Of a stretch of 64,000 bases of DNA, positions 15,901 to 30,900 are shown in pieces. This DNA is from Diploscapter coronatus (taxonomy: Eukaryota; Nematoda; Chromadorea; Rhabditida; Rhabditidae). Every line of letters begins with the position of its first letter. Within the stretch, counting starts at the first letter, position 1. The stretch spans positions 73,795,249 to 73,859,248 of the forward strand of contig OZ038423.1 of assembly GCA_964036155.1 (NCBI GenBank), given 5' to 3'. Position numbers and translations under genes: made by a program. The notes beneath the pieces are model-generated. The model was not told the DNA's origin, did no database searches, and saw only the letters and a list, made by a program, of their open reading frames with translations.

Positions 15901-18900
15901 AATGTTAGATGTATTCGATGTACTGCGATTGCAGTTTGGTCACTCTTTCTGACTTCTCTAAGCCCTCCTCCAACTTTTCCTATTTTCAATTTTTACCTTT
16001 CCCGAAAATTTCAGTAAACTCATTGAAGCTTCACTCTCTAAAATATTATCTTTCTTTAGCTCTATTCAGAACTCTAACTCTTCAAAAATTTCACCCTGAC
16101 ATCTAGTAAGTGACATAGTTTTTATGAACTTAAAAACTGTTTTTTACTCTAAACTCTATTCTGCTCCCATTCCTGACAGCGAGATCGTCTTACCGCTTTT
16201 CTACTAGTCCTGCTACCACCCGTCTGTCACTTACATACCACCCCGAAGCTCAGCAACTCTGCCAGTGCCACCCTCTATATCCATCTTTATCCTCTCCCCT
16301 TCCCCTTCAGCTAGAGGACATCCACTCACATCTCAATCAGATCCCAAATATTCCAGCTTCTGCCTCTTAATAATCTCGCATAAATAATCTGAGCAAAGGG
16401 AGAGAGATCACACTTGCACTTGTCAATATGTCATGCTTTTCGAGGGGAAGTAAAGGCTTGTTGAATAATTGAATAAGTTGACAGAATTATGAAGAGATTT
16501 CTCTTAATTAATATTAAAATTGTATTTCGTGATATGGAAACCTGGAATCTTGCATAGCTTTTTTTATATTTTATATTTCAGAGATTGAATAAGTTGTTAA
16601 AGGAGTTTAACATAGCGTCATTAATGTAGATAAATTATTTTCAAAATATGAAATTTTTTGAAACATACCAAATTTTATGATTTTTGGCTTTTCAAACATT
16701 TTTCATGATACTTAAAATTTCACTTTTTCCCGTGCTTTTTTCATGATTCATCCCATTATAGTGCGGGAAATTCGGTCATCCGAGATGTTATTTCAGAGGG
16801 AGATCGGGCCGAAATTATCTAAATTTTGGAATCTCTAGACCTAAAAAGTGAAAGAAAACTGAAGAATGTTCTTTTCTTCGAATTCATGAAAAGTCACTAA
16901 TTTGGGGCAAGTTTTCATTTACTCTCAAATCTTCCTCGGACTTTTTGATAATTTTTACTCGATTTTTCAAAATTTTAAATTTAATTTTCAGATCTACACG
17001 AGTTGGGTGAATCGTTATTTGGCCAAATCTCTGACTCAAAACTCTTCTCAGAAGCCCCTCGCCCCGATCAGCTCGTTGTGTAACGAATTGCGCGATTATC
17101 GCCGCTTGGAGGTCCTCATTCACGCAGTCGGTGAGTCGTTAAAATCATTGATAAGCAATTATTATCTCCTAATCACTCACCTGGCGATATTTGAAATACA
17201 AAAATATGAAAGACTCATGAAAATCTAAGAATCTTGACATTGGATTTTTATGGAGCATTACGTTAACACACGCATCACATACTGCCTATTCTGAATATTT
17301 TTTGCAAGTAAGAATAGTTTGAAACTTATTTAGTCTTGACATTTGAAAAAATTAAAAACCAAATTCAAATTAGAATCTTTGTTATTACGCTATATTTTAT
17401 CCACATTCATCATCGGGCTTCTCATAAACGACTTGTAAATAAGATCACACTGAAAATCATCTTCATACTTTTGGACTAGTTTTAAAATGTTTTCATATCT
17501 CCACCCACACATGCCCCATTAATTATTCCCCACCCCCATTTTGCAATTCCGCGATCTTGCGGCTCATTTGTTGACTTACATCGAATATGCAGTGGAATTG
17601 ACTAGCGGCGGCAGGGGGCTTTGATCCAAAATGACCGAAATCGCGAGACTCGATTCACATTCTTCCGCTCGCGAGGATATTTCCGGATCAAGCTGGGTTT
17701 GATTTGGGGTTTAGGGGTTACCATTCATTTCACCCTCGCGACTATTCTAATTTTAGACTATATTTTGATAAAGTTCAAATTTTTCTTCGAATTTGAATAC
17801 TGCTGAAGAATCGTTTCTCGGTTACGTTTCGAAACTACTACAAACGCCTCGTTCAACTTTTTTGTTGGTAGTCCATAGAAAAACTCTTGTATTAGCTTCT
17901 AAAATTATCGCGAATTTTCAACTTCTTACTCATCACCCCTCCTCGCTCCCCTCATTTGCAATGTACAAGTATCGAATTTCGTGCAACGATAGTATCGCAT
18001 TATCACCTTGATCCTATTTTAAAATTTCGTCAATTTTACCGAATTTCAGTAATTTGATCAATTACTCATAGTGCTTCATACACCCTTGCAAACTTGCTCT
18101 TGTAATATGCAAACAAAAATATAAAACAGATTTCTCAAATATTGGAGTTATTCGCTTCGATCTTCTCTCGAAATCGAGCCTGTCATATGTTTGATTTATT
18201 TTGGAAAATTGCATTCTTTTTCCCAAGCCGTTTTATGCATCGCAGATGCCGAATAATATGGTCTAATTCATTTGAATGCCCTTGTTTATCATATCCATAA
18301 GTTTTAAAGGAAAAAGATTTTCCGAATGAACCTACCGTCGATTTACGCAACGAGTTCTCAATTATCCATGTCTCCCTTTGATGATGTAATCTTGCCCGCT
18401 TACAGATGTTCAAACGTAACTGATATTCCCCGCTAATTTCTCAATTCCCAAGTTCAACGCAGGGAGATATTCTAGACTCGTCCTGACTCGATCGGAAAAA
18501 TGTCCAACGTGACTCACAAAAAGAACTCCCACCGAATTTTAGTTGCACTTTTTCTCGCAGCGGTTTTTGACAGCGAATTTGCAATGTCCGTCATTTTTCC
18601 AGCTCTGACAAACTCACAAACAACAAGGTTTTATTTATTCTTCACACGAGCGCTAAGCGATCCTAACTCGAATAAGTTTCGAAATGAGCCTATAATGATT
18701 GAGATTTTGCAACAGTCTTGATACTATTTTTTCCAAGGGATGGTCTAATTTTTCGAAAAAAAATTAGGTTTCAAATAGTTCAAAACTAAAGTTTCTTTGG
18801 ATGATTTCCATCATGAACTTGATTAAATCTAAAACTACCTGATCATGCTTCAAAAACCTCTCACGTTTTTAATCAATATCGCATTTGCAATATTCCCTTT

Positions 18901-21900
18901 TGCACTGGCAAGAAAATCCTAAAATTTCGCTCTAACTTGATATTTCGTAGTGATAAGATAAGTGCAGATTGGATTTCTCATTGTTTTGCGTGAAGCTCTT
19001 GTTTTTGCCTGTGAAAAAGCACTACGGCAATCAGGCTACAAATAGACTGCCGAGCTGTCATTCGGGGAGTTATTTATAGCCCCAGGCAATGGCAACGATG
19101 CACATAGTCGATCATCGAAAAGAGATAAAGGCATCTTTTGATATTGAGCTAATCCTATTACATTACCGATTTTGATCTCTTGATAAAATTTGATGTGTTT
19201 CTTTTCTACTTATCCACCTATAGTTTTGACACGAAACTAATTTAGCATTTCGATTTCGATAGTTTTTTCGGGGTTTTAGTTTTAATAGCTGATCGACTCA
19301 TTTTTTACTTATCGAATTATGATCCTTACGTTTATGCAAGACCATCGCCATCATGCTTTCCAGAACCCCATTTTTATCTCGAAATTCAGCGATATCCTCC
19401 CCCATTTTCCCCTGCGACATTAGTTTTTGGTGTGTGTAAATTGTCGTAGTATCGTGCCTCGGATCTTCATCATTTAGTGGACAGTTGTCATTTCCAGCCT
19501 CCATCCCCCACCCCAGGCTTGTCTCAGGTTTCCGTATTTTCTTTTCCGCCTCACTACGGCTCTCCTCCCCTCATAGCGAGAAGAAGGCATTTCGTTCCAC
19601 GAGCAAATGTCCGCTTGACCACTCCACTCAATCGAATTTGATTGATCCGATCAGCCCTCGTGTAGTGCAAGGTTATTTTTTTTTACGATAGATCAACTTT
19701 TGATGCTTCAAAAATAACGCTTAAGGCTATTTTGAAAATTCTGAATACAACATTTTTTTGCAAATCTTAAGCTCCGAAAGTTCAGTCTAAAAGTACTTTT
19801 CCTATCTAAAAATTGAAATTAACTTGAAAAACTGATCCTTTTGAAGTTTCTAGGTTTGCAAAGCATGAGCGACTCAAGTTTCAAACCCTTTCCTCCTGCA
19901 ACTTTTGTCTTGTTTCTGGCAGATCTCATCAGCTGATAACTTCCTTTCCTTTGCTCTAAAATTTTTGCTAAACACGATTTTTTCCTAAAATCATTCCAAA
20001 TAAGTTCCTTGAAAGTTTCAAAACATACTTGCCTATCTTCGAGTGATATTCCTATCATAAAGATAGCTAAAAATTAAAAATTCAGGGTCCAATTGCATAA
20101 GTTCTTCTTCGAAATCTTAAAATATTTCAAATGCGTTTCATAAAAATTTGAAACTAATTATGTCCTTTCAAACATGATTGTTGTATGGACAGAATTTTAT
20201 TTAAAAAAAAAAAAAAAAAAACTAAAAATAATTTGCAGTTCCCCAAGGACCGGTGTCTCTCGAGAAGCCATCACAGACAGGGACATCGAGTTGCAGCGGT
20301 CAGCACACGGGGAAACCCTTCCACTCAAATGTAAGCTTCGAAGAGTTTTGATAAGTCAAGTAAAACTCTGGAAAGTTATTTACTTATGAATTTGGATTAA
20401 GTTTTATGCAAACTTGCCGATATATTTTTGCTATCAAGAACTATTAATGAAAATTATACAATTGCTGTGAGAAAATCACCTTTCTCTGATAAGAGATTCT
20501 AAGATTGATAGAAATCAAGCAAGCAAGAAATTGCTTCCTAAATTGTTTATTCATGGTTCTCACCTCGCTTGACTGCTATTTGCCTGTTTACCTCTGCGTT
20601 CGCAATTCGCAACCTTATCCAAATCCTTCCTTCTCTTTTCTCTGTCCTGCTTTACTATAATTTATCCCTCTCATCACGCCTCGATCTAGTGCCAACCCAT
20701 CTGTCAGCAGTTAATTATAATACCTGGCTGATAGGTTAGATAGAGAGGGAGAGAAGGATAAGGGTTAGGTTAGATGAAAAAGAAACGAGATAATATGGGA
20801 GTTTAGAGAAAGATAGAAGTGATGAAGGTAAAAAGTTGGAAAAACTAGAAAGATTATGCAAATTTTAGAGAATTAGAGAGAAAGAGATCATGAGAAATTA
20901 GAGAAATAAAGATTGAAAAATAAGAAGACCTCCTTCTGACTCTGTTTCTGTTCCTATGTTATCCCGTTCCCCTTACTCTTTGCCATTCGCCTAGGGCTAT
21001 TCAGTTACCGTTCATCCCTCTGTCCTTTTGCTACCCCCTTCCTTTCTCCTTCCTTCCCTTTGCTGCTAACTCTCGATTTCTCGTTTCTCTATGTTTGAGA
21101 ATGTTCCAATTCCATGTTTACCAGCCGCAATATTTGCACAATCATCCCAATAATTGAAAGGAATTTTGAATTGCTGTTTCAGAAAATTTTATGGCGTTAT
21201 TGAAGTCTAGCTTTGAATTAAGACCCAGATTTGAACAATTGAATCTTGAAAACCATCCTCTTATGAAATTATCGTATAGAAGACTTGGATGGTATTATGA
21301 GTGAAATATAGAAGTCCTGTTAGTTAAATGGGCTAAAATCTATCAGTCCGTAAGAACTTGAATCTTCATGCAGCATTTTTGAAAAGAGCTGATTCATAAT
21401 TTTCCTATTAGTTTGCAATTTTTATTGTTATTTTTAAACCAAATTGAAACATCTGAATCGATCAATCCAAAATAGGAATATAATCTATTCAAATTTTAAA
21501 ACCTATTTCATATTTTAGGCCGATGGCTTGCGTTCCTGCATAGCGGTTCTGCAATCGTTGGGCATCAATTGCAGTCGGTTTACGGTAGCAGGTTAGTTGG
21601 CTACCTTTTTACTATTTATTTATTCTTATCAATTTTTCACATTCAAATTTATTCATTCATTTCATTTTATCTCTTTCTTGATTTGCATCATTGGATTATG
21701 CATTTTTTGTTTACTAGGCGCGAAACGGCGATTTTCCCTATTGATAATCCGCCAAGTTGAGCTTCTCCTTACGTCCTTACGATCCCCAATTAGTGAGAGA
21801 TTCAAGAAATACGTGCAAATACCGAGAGGCGCAGAGAAGGCAAGACTTACGAAATACGCGACATGACTGTAAGAATGGTTGTAAGCTGAAGGCCTTCGGG

Positions 21901-24900
21901 CTTAATCCATAATCCCACAGGTTTTCGCGCTCTATTTATAATAATCGTTCTGCTTCTTTTCTCAAGGCTATTTCTCAACCTTTTGTAGGCAAAATTTCGG
22001 ACATTAGAGGAAGAAAGTTTGCACAAGGAAGAGCAGTATTTGAATATAATCTTGTAAAATTCACGTTTTATTTGATTTTCCCTTTCCCCTTCGCTAGAAT
22101 CCCTCTTTTTAGAAACCTCAATTCTGCGTACATAAAAATTTAACGGTATTAAACAAAATCTAATACAGAAAGATACCATAATCCATTGTTCGCCAGGCAT
22201 ACTGCGAAATTTTCGTGTTGCTAAAAATCCAAATGATCTTTTCTTTACTTTTTTTCTATAAAATCTTTTTCTTTTCTTCTTCGTTTTCCTTCTCTATTTC
22301 CTCTCTTCCAGCATTTCTTCGCCTCTGCCAGAAGCTGTCCATTTCTCTTCCCATTCTTTTCATTCCCCTGCCCCCAGATTGATGACTTCCCGAATTGTTC
22401 CAGTGAGATATCAAACGAGTCAGACGCGTTTTTACCTGATATTATTGAAGGTTGCTTACTTGAGATATCTCAAATTCGATCACTAGTAAAATGGATTTTC
22501 TATATCATTTTAGAAAGAATTTGTTCTAATTCGAAAATTAGAAATTGCCCGAAAAATATGGAATTACATTCTCGGATTGCGGATATTTCATGATTTCCTA
22601 CACCTTTTTAGCTATCTTATGAACTTTTGTCGGTCGCATTTATAGTTTTAGAAATACACCTCTTGAAACGTACAATATCTAGAAAAAAAATCAGAAGATG
22701 CGCGATATTTTGCAACATAGCCCCATTAAAAGTGCATTAGCTAGGCAATATTTTTCTTGCCTTCTCACCTTTCCGTTTTACTCAAATTTTTCCCTTCCCC
22801 TTTTTAACCTCTGACTGTCCTTGTCTTTCCTTCCCGTCTTATCTCACACCAGATCTCGGCTTTTTATCCCTCTTTTCTATCTTTTTCTCCTTATTTTACC
22901 TATGAAGGAACTTTTTATTACGGTTTTATTAGTCGATATTTTATGGAGTTTTGATTACTTGTAAATTAGTTTTAGGGTTTCAGTGATTATGCTAATTAAC
23001 GAACTTTTCTTGTGGAATTTGATGCTAAGGGAATACCAACGTCTGCATTAATCGAGAATTTGTATCCTACTTTTACAACTTTTCTGAAACATAATCCAAA
23101 TCGCTGAAGAAGCAGGCGGCACATTTATCTAGGCTAAAAAATGTCAAATTTATTGATAGTAGGCTGGAAATGATGATGCGCGTTTTTGCAAACTCACTCG
23201 CTTTTGTCCGATTTATATATCCTCATTTGATACGTTTTGAACCTCGCCGCGGGATTCATAAAAACAAACTCGAATGGCTGAGAAAAACAGCTATGAACTA
23301 GTAGGCTTTTGCTGATCTTATATTCTCTTTCAAAAATACCACTCTTCATTTTTGCTCCGATTTTCCCTCTTCAAAAATCTCAATATTTCTCTTTTCCTCA
23401 TTTTTCCCTCTCCAATTTACATGCAAATCTCTAGTCTTTCATTCTCATTCCAATTCAATTCAACTATCCCAATTTCGACACCATTTTCAGTCCAGGCCTA
23501 TTCTCCTTTTTTATTCGCATCTCATTTTTCTCGCTCGTGGCACACATTTATAGATGGGGCGCATCGCGTGAAAATTTGAGAATTTTTCATTTTTCCACAA
23601 AAAATTGATCTTGATCTTATGAAACTTGATTTTTCAATTATTATGCTCATAACGAGACATTTACCAATATATTTTCTCTCAATATTCTCCTTATCCATAT
23701 ATTCTGAAACATTGTCTAATAATCTGCTTGAAATGCTCTAAATTTTCTTGAAAGGTTGTGTGCTTCTGCGTGTTCAATAATTTTGATCATATTCTACAAT
23801 TATGCATACCTTTTGAAATTTTCCTTAAACATTACCCGAAACACTTTCTTGATGCCTAAAATAATTCTGAAATCTTGCAGATATCGACCGCGGTGATCTG
23901 TCGTCGATCCTCCAGTTGGTGTACGCGTTGTCGACGTACAAACAGGCACTCAGAGAGAGGAAGAAACGAGACAAACAGGCACATCAAATGGCGCCGCAAG
24001 CCGGAGGAGCAACCAAGTAAGGAAACTTGGAATTTTGAACTTTTTTTTATGAAACTGCTTCATCACGGAAGAGATTTGTGTGAAATTGATGCAAAAATTG
24101 TGAATAGGTTTCTGGGCATGATCAAGTTAGACTCTTTCGCACATCTATTCCTGTAATTACCAATTGTATTTGTAAACGTTTCATGAGAAATGTTTCAGAT
24201 TTATTCCAAATAGGATGATCGCTACTACTCTCAATATCCTTAAGTCTTGTGACCCTTACCTAAAAGTTGAAATAGTTTTCTTTCGCCTCATGAAATCGCA
24301 TAGTAATCTCAATCTCACGAAAGTCGAACTTGCTATAGAAAATTAATGGGAACTGTTTCGAAATTCTCCTTCAGCACTTGAATGAAGAGATGATTCATTG
24401 TCATTGAGAGCCATTTTTGTCGTGCGAACGCGAGAAAATGAAGGGCGCATTCAATTTTGAGGAGCTCTAATATAAACTCGGTCAAATAGGGGATTCTTTT
24501 AGTGAACTTTTGAGAGTTCAATTCTAGAAAATCCAAACTTCATTTCGTGACGAAGCATAACATCTTAGATATAAAATAAGTCTCAAAGAAATTGTAAAAT
24601 AGATTATTTTCGAAGTATTGTGATTACCGTTCAATACTTGATATTCAATTTCTTTCGGCTACCTAAACCCTCATTGGGGATATGCGGATTGATTTGACTA
24701 ATCCAATCTGGCTTGCAGAATCGCGCAACCGGCATCTGCCACTTCTGCCCTGAATGGAGGTCTGTCCTCCTCTGCCGGATCAGGAATCCCCCAGTCACAA
24801 ACCAGGACGTCAAGAATAATGCCTCCTGCTGGGGCCGCTATGACCACGTCCAGAAGTGAGTTATTTTTAGAAATTATAAAATAATTGTTGGGCTGAAATG

Positions 24901-27900
24901 ACTTTTCTTTGAGTTCATGACAAACGAAACAAGGAACAGTAGCTCTGAGGTTCTCGCCTTTATGCATTACAGTCCTTTAAAAAAAATATTCGAAATTTAA
25001 ATGCGCAGAACAATGAAAAATCCGTTTTTTTATTTCCCCTAGATGTATTGGTTTAGGCATTTTATGCATTATATTAAACTTTTTTCAAACATTATCCCAC
25101 CATTTTGCTGCAATATCTTCCATCTTTAATTACTTTTTCCTTCTATATCGGCGCACTACAAACAATTGGCCATTGCACTCAATCCTTAATACCAAATCTT
25201 ATTGAAAGATATCCAAATTTATTCATACCTAATTTTTATAATTTCTATTCCTTCAAGAGATTTAATGAAATCAGCTTCTGGTTTTCATTCCTCAGATCAC
25301 AACCCCATGAAACATATGTTTTCCAATCATCCACAAACTTTCCCCTTCTTTCGAGTGACCATGTTTTTGTCGTAGCCTCCTAATTTGATTCCCCCTTCCT
25401 GTGCCGTGGGATCCTCCTTATTCGCAGCTTGTGTGCTTCAAATTGTTCTGCTTCTCTGTGCCCTTCTCATATCCCTTACTCTCTCGCTGCCCTCTGCACT
25501 CCACTCTCGATTCATTCATGGCTAATCCTTACCTAATTCTATTATTTCTCCACCTCCAGAAGAGAGGGTCCTCTATCTTTGCAGAACCATTTGCCATTGC
25601 AAATTTGGAAGGGCAAGAGAGAGAGAGTGACCACCAGTTTTGGTAACATCCAAAAATTTTATTTCTTCCCAAATGGTAGATAAGTGTCTAGAATGGTTTT
25701 TTATCCTAAATTTTGAGAAAAGGTATGATTTTTTCGTGAATTTTATATCCTATCATTCTCTAGCCAAAAATGTTTTAATTTCTAGAAATCTTTTTCCTGC
25801 ATTTTTGCTAGAAAAGTTATTTGTATCCAACTAAAAATGCCCGAGTGACCCCTAGCTTTTTCTTTAGGCCTATTTTTTATCCGCCCTTAACTTATCCCCG
25901 AGCCGCGCATTTTCTAATGGACCCGCAGTGGCTATTCTTCTTAGAGCTCATTTATCCTTTTCAATGCTATTTCTCAGTTTTCTGTCTCTAATCTTCCTGC
26001 TTTATATCCCCCAATTCCCATGGTTCCATTTTTTAGACCTAAGCATCTGAAGAGCTTTATTCCTTTAACCTTTATCTTCGACTGCCTCTTTTCCGTCTCT
26101 CATTAGAATGAAACTCTCACAATTTTGAATCACTAGTTTCAGAATTTTTTTAACGGTAAGAAAAAAGCTGAAGTAAGTTTTAGAGATGATGAGTTGTACT
26201 GAAAAATTCTCTTTAAAATAATAAATCTTCCAAAATCCCATAATTTTCATATATTATTACGCCTTCTTTACATGCATCACCATTTCATAACTTCAATCCG
26301 TTTTACTATTTACCGCTATTCACTTTATCTGTGCTCTAGTTGACACCCATTTGTCTCGTTTCTAATTGAAGTTAAAGACAGTGAAATAATGGAGCGAGTT
26401 GAAGAGCATTGGTATCCTCTGCCTCTGTTAATGCCACTAGTCGAATTCTAATTAACCTTCCCCTTCCGTCTTTCTATAATACAGCACTATTCTATGTCTT
26501 CCCTTTCGTACTTCCTTTCATTCATTCATTCATTCATTCATTTTCATTCACATCAACCAGGCAATTATGCCTTTACTCTCGACTCTTCCAGTCTTTGACC
26601 ATCACCATTTATAGGAATAGAAATAGGAATGGCAGATATGAAATTGCGATATATATCGAAGCTTCTTTTATTTACTAAATAGGTTTCGGAAAGAATTTTC
26701 CTATCTTTTCTTCTGAAAATTCCTCGAACTTTAGATAAAATAGATATTTTATAGCAAATTTTATTAGATTCGGGAGAGTTCACGAACAACTAAAGTTTCC
26801 GTCGTTCGTTTCGGACAAAGATCGACACTTTTCTTGTCTTGGTTCATCCATAAAACACGAGAAAATCGGGCGAAATTCCTCTGTATTCGGACCTGATTTC
26901 CGGCAATTTCATCAGGAAAATAGCTCTTCGAGAGTTTATCCTTTTAGAGGCTGAAAATGACTGCTTTAGCACACTAAAGCTAAAGTGAAATCGAATCGGC
27001 CTATTTTACGCTAATCTTAAATTTTCCATCCTTTTGCTATACAATCGAATCAAATTCTAAATTTTCTAGGCTTCATTTGTTATTAGTTTTGTATAAGCTT
27101 TATCGATCTTTCGGGAACATATCATCTCAAAAGTCATCGTCTTTGGTTATTTTCCGAAACATACCTGACCAATTTTCTCGCTATTAAAATCGTATCATCC
27201 TAATTCCTCAATTTAACGTGAATGCATTTTCGGAAGCGTCCGAACGAAAATCGAAAACCCCCTTTGCATTTTTAAGCGCGGTCTTTTGTTAGCTGAAGCA
27301 GCTCTATTTTAGCTTTTCGTTGACTAAAGAATTTCATCTTCTAAAGTACCACACGATACCATTGTTTTTGCTGAGAAACGAGATATTTTCCTGGAAAATT
27401 AGCAAATTAGGTACTAGCTATTTTTGGGAAATTAGAATTTCATTTTTTCAGTGCCCCAGCCAACCGCATCTTCTGGTCTCAAGCCACCGACGAAATGCAC
27501 AACGACTGGGTCAGGAATTTCAAGGTGAGAATCTTTTGGAATGGAAAAAGAAAACCAATCATGAAAAGATTTTTGGATATAATGATAATATTTTCAATTT
27601 TAACTTATGTATTTGAAAAAAACTGTTATCTCTTTACGGTAATTGACGAAGGATAAGAGAATTAAAAAAATGCAAGCTCTGCTCACATGGGTAGATTGTT
27701 TGATGGTATACAACAAGAAAAGTTTATATTACGAACTAAAATCTTTTTGCCAATCCCGAGCTTCCCTAGGAGCAATATACAAAAGATACACTCGTTTCTA
27801 GAATGTTCTAATGTTATGATTTAGTCGAAATGGCTCACCGCTGCGTAAGCCTGCAGTTTCTGGAATAGCTGTCCGAGCGCCTTCCCCTTCCTCTGCACAG

Positions 27901-30900
27901 ACACAGATACAAACACAGGCAGCAACAACACAACAAAGCACTGCCAGCTCATTGTCAGGAAGGGGAACAACTGCAGTTGCAACTGTACAGAAATCAACAC
28001 AAGGAGTTGATCAGACTAAGAAGAAGACTATTCCGAGGTAATCAGTTTTTTGTTTTTAATTTTTCTCCTGAAAATGAAAGAATTGAGATTTTTCTACCCA
28101 AATAACTTTTCGAGGGGTAGAGCTGGTATGAAATAGGCTAAAAAAGTTTTTCTCCTAGGTATTTTTAATAAAATTAAAAACGAGAGAATTTTCAGAGCAA
28201 GCTCGGCTATAAGGCCACCGAAATCGTCCATCTCGACGAGTCTGCAACCGGCCGTCGAGTCCAAAATGATCAAACTTAATCTCTTCTCCAAGACAAACAA
28301 GGGGGGAGCTAATTCGGTATATCTCAGAAAATATTTATTTTAACGAAAGTTTTCAAGATTTGATGCGATGACGCTACAAAAAAGTTTGATCAAAGAAAAG
28401 ACATCAAATCTCATTTTCATGAGCTTCAAAATGACATTTTATTGAAAATTTAGAGCAATTTTGACTCGTTTTTTTTGTTCTTTCCCAATGTACTTTTCTA
28501 AAACTTTACACATTTTCCAAGCTGCGACATATCAAGTGAAAAAACTAATCAAGCATAAAATTCCTCGTGTATGTTTTCGTTTTTCCAGAAAATTGCTGCT
28601 TCTCAGCCGGATGCGTCAACAGCTTCGGGCAATGCTCCAGGAAAGGAGGCCAACGGGCACGGCCACGGACCTGTCAAAGCCAGCAGCGCCTCGCGAATCG
28701 CACTTCCGTCATCCAAAACCCGAGAAGTAAGCAGTTTTTACACTTCACGTAAAATTTACTGGATGAAAGAATACGGGCAGAGTTTCAGTATTGCAGAAAA
28801 CCCTTTTTGGTTAAATCGTAGAATTACTGGCACATTACCGTCATATTTTTGATAACACTTTGTGAGTTTGGTGAAACTTATTTATATATTTTATGAAATC
28901 TATTTTCAAAAATGCTAATTTATGATTCATAAATCGGTCCAAATTGTAGTTTGTTACAATCCTTCCCTTACTAAAAAACTGCTCACATATTGTGGGCATT
29001 AGTTAGCCAGAAGTATTACTTGCATTGCAAAGGGACGTTTCCGATCTGTCTGCTTCTCTGTTCTCTCTCGCAATCACCCCATCTCTCACCCAACTCCCAC
29101 ATTTCATCCAGTCATTTTTAACACAATCTTCAAAATTTGCGTAACCATTGATTTTCGATTTTCCAGTCTCCCGCCCCACCGAAACGAAGCTTATTGCCTC
29201 CTACGCCAAACATCATCACCTTTACAGAAGAGAAAAGGTAGATCTTTTTTTTTTTCAAAAACGAAAGTTTGCAATGCTTTACTGATGTTGGAGTAAATTT
29301 GAAAAGAAACGATTTTTAAATTTAGACTCTCGAAGAACAGCGATTTGGATTCTGCATACGGTGGTTTCGGAAGCGAATCGCCCGGTTCGAGTATCTGTAG
29401 TAAGGCGAGTAGATTGCTTTCTAAATTAAAACTGAAAATCGGTTTCACGAATTGATGATATTAAAGTTGTATTCTCCACTTCTGCTCAGTGGTGAATATC
29501 TGATAATTCTAAAATTCTCGAAAAAATTATCAGAAAAGATCTGGTAGGTTTCAATTCTTTGTTTCTCGCACCCACTATTCAATAGTGAATAGTCACCAAT
29601 ATGAATTTTAAAACCTGCACAGAAAAGATTATGATATATTTCTCAAAATATAGAAAACCCTCTCAATATTCATTCATCACAACCCTATGAGAGGCTGACG
29701 TTTAGAAATTCGAGAAAAAAGCCTACAGAAATTGCGAAATGACCATATTTCACCGGTTCTGTCACTGAAAATTGCCCTGGGTGAATTAATGAAGCAATTT
29801 TGCAGGAAGGCGGCAAAAAAGACGAGAAGGAGCCAATTCAACAGCAACAGCAACAACACCAGGCCAGAGGCATTCCCACACCCAAACGCAAAACGGAGGT
29901 GAGCTTCTATTTTTTTATGATTGCATTGAAATACGAGGAAAATTATATTTTCGGAGATGAAATCTTATTTTTGAAACCTACAAAAGTCATAGAAGTACAG
30001 TTCGTATGTTTAAAGATCTAATGATATTGCAGCATTTTGTACGAATTTCGACATTTTTCAATAGAATGTATGAATTTAGAAAAAAAAAAGCGTTGAAAAT
30101 CATTGATTTGATTTGTTTCAAAGGTTTCACATTTTCAAAATCATAACTTACCAATTATTTGCAAGTTGAGTGCTTTTCATTAAAAATCCTTTCAGGAGAA
30201 ACCGCTTCTCGCCGTGAAGGGAGTAACGAAAATCGCCAAGCCTTCGGGAAGTTTGGAACGGAAAGAGAAACCGAAGGAGGACGAAACCGTGGAGGCAGAA
30301 AAGAAGACAACCGTTGGAGTCGTCAGTCCTATCGTTAAACGACATGGTAATTAACTTCTTAATTGCTCAAATTACCTAGCTAATTACTTTAACTAGGAAA
30401 TTTTACAAAGCAATATGCTTCAGCAGCGCCCGAATCCTCTGTGAAGCGCGAGGACCTCAAAAATAGCGACTCGGTGAAGAATTTGGTCGGTCGAAACGTG
30501 AATCCTTCGTGCTCCGATAACGCGCCAAGTCCTGCTTCGCCCAAGGTTAGATCGGTTTTTAGCTATGTCTCACTTCTGCGTATATTAATCAGATGACCAG
30601 AGATTTGCTTTCACTGAGATTTGAAACACAGATGAATTATCCAAATTAGATTTTTGTGGAAATTTCTTTTCATACGAGTGCCTGTTGACAATTACAACAG
30701 TTTTAAAATATTTCAAACACTACAAAAGGATTTTAATTTATCTTCAGATTCCAACAATGTCCCAACTGTCTTCCTATCAGCTTCTCCTCAGTCCCGCCCA
30801 AACGCGTCGCCACCCACCTGGGCCGAGTTACTGTAAGTTTCTGAACTCGTAAAGACAACTTTTATGGGGAAGTTTAATGGTATTTCTTTCTTGCAATTCA

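Larger units (their letters stand above)
9932..24016 (+). other. Navigator N-terminal calponin-homology domain (about residues 14-140)
   Basis: Exons 1-5 encode IYTSWVNRYLAKS, then LCNELRDYRRLEVLIHAVG, ADGLRSCIAVLQSLGINCSR and DIDRGDLSSILQLVYALSTY. These align with the single CH domain at the start of UNC-53 and vertebrate NAV2/NAV3. Exon 3 (20239-20330) is poorly conserved and about nine residues longer than the C. elegans segment. Its phase and its end (FHSN leading into ADGL) fit. Confidence 0.85.

Noticed and set aside
16902..16991. Upstream in-frame ATG giving an alternative start for the navigator CH exon
   Set aside because: The extra residues are AT-rich intron translation, and a good acceptor separates them from the conserved IYTSW.
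20700..22400. Long purine- and pyrimidine-rich tracts in navigator introns
   Set aside because: Common low-complexity sequence here; no tandem unit or CRISPR-like spacing was found.
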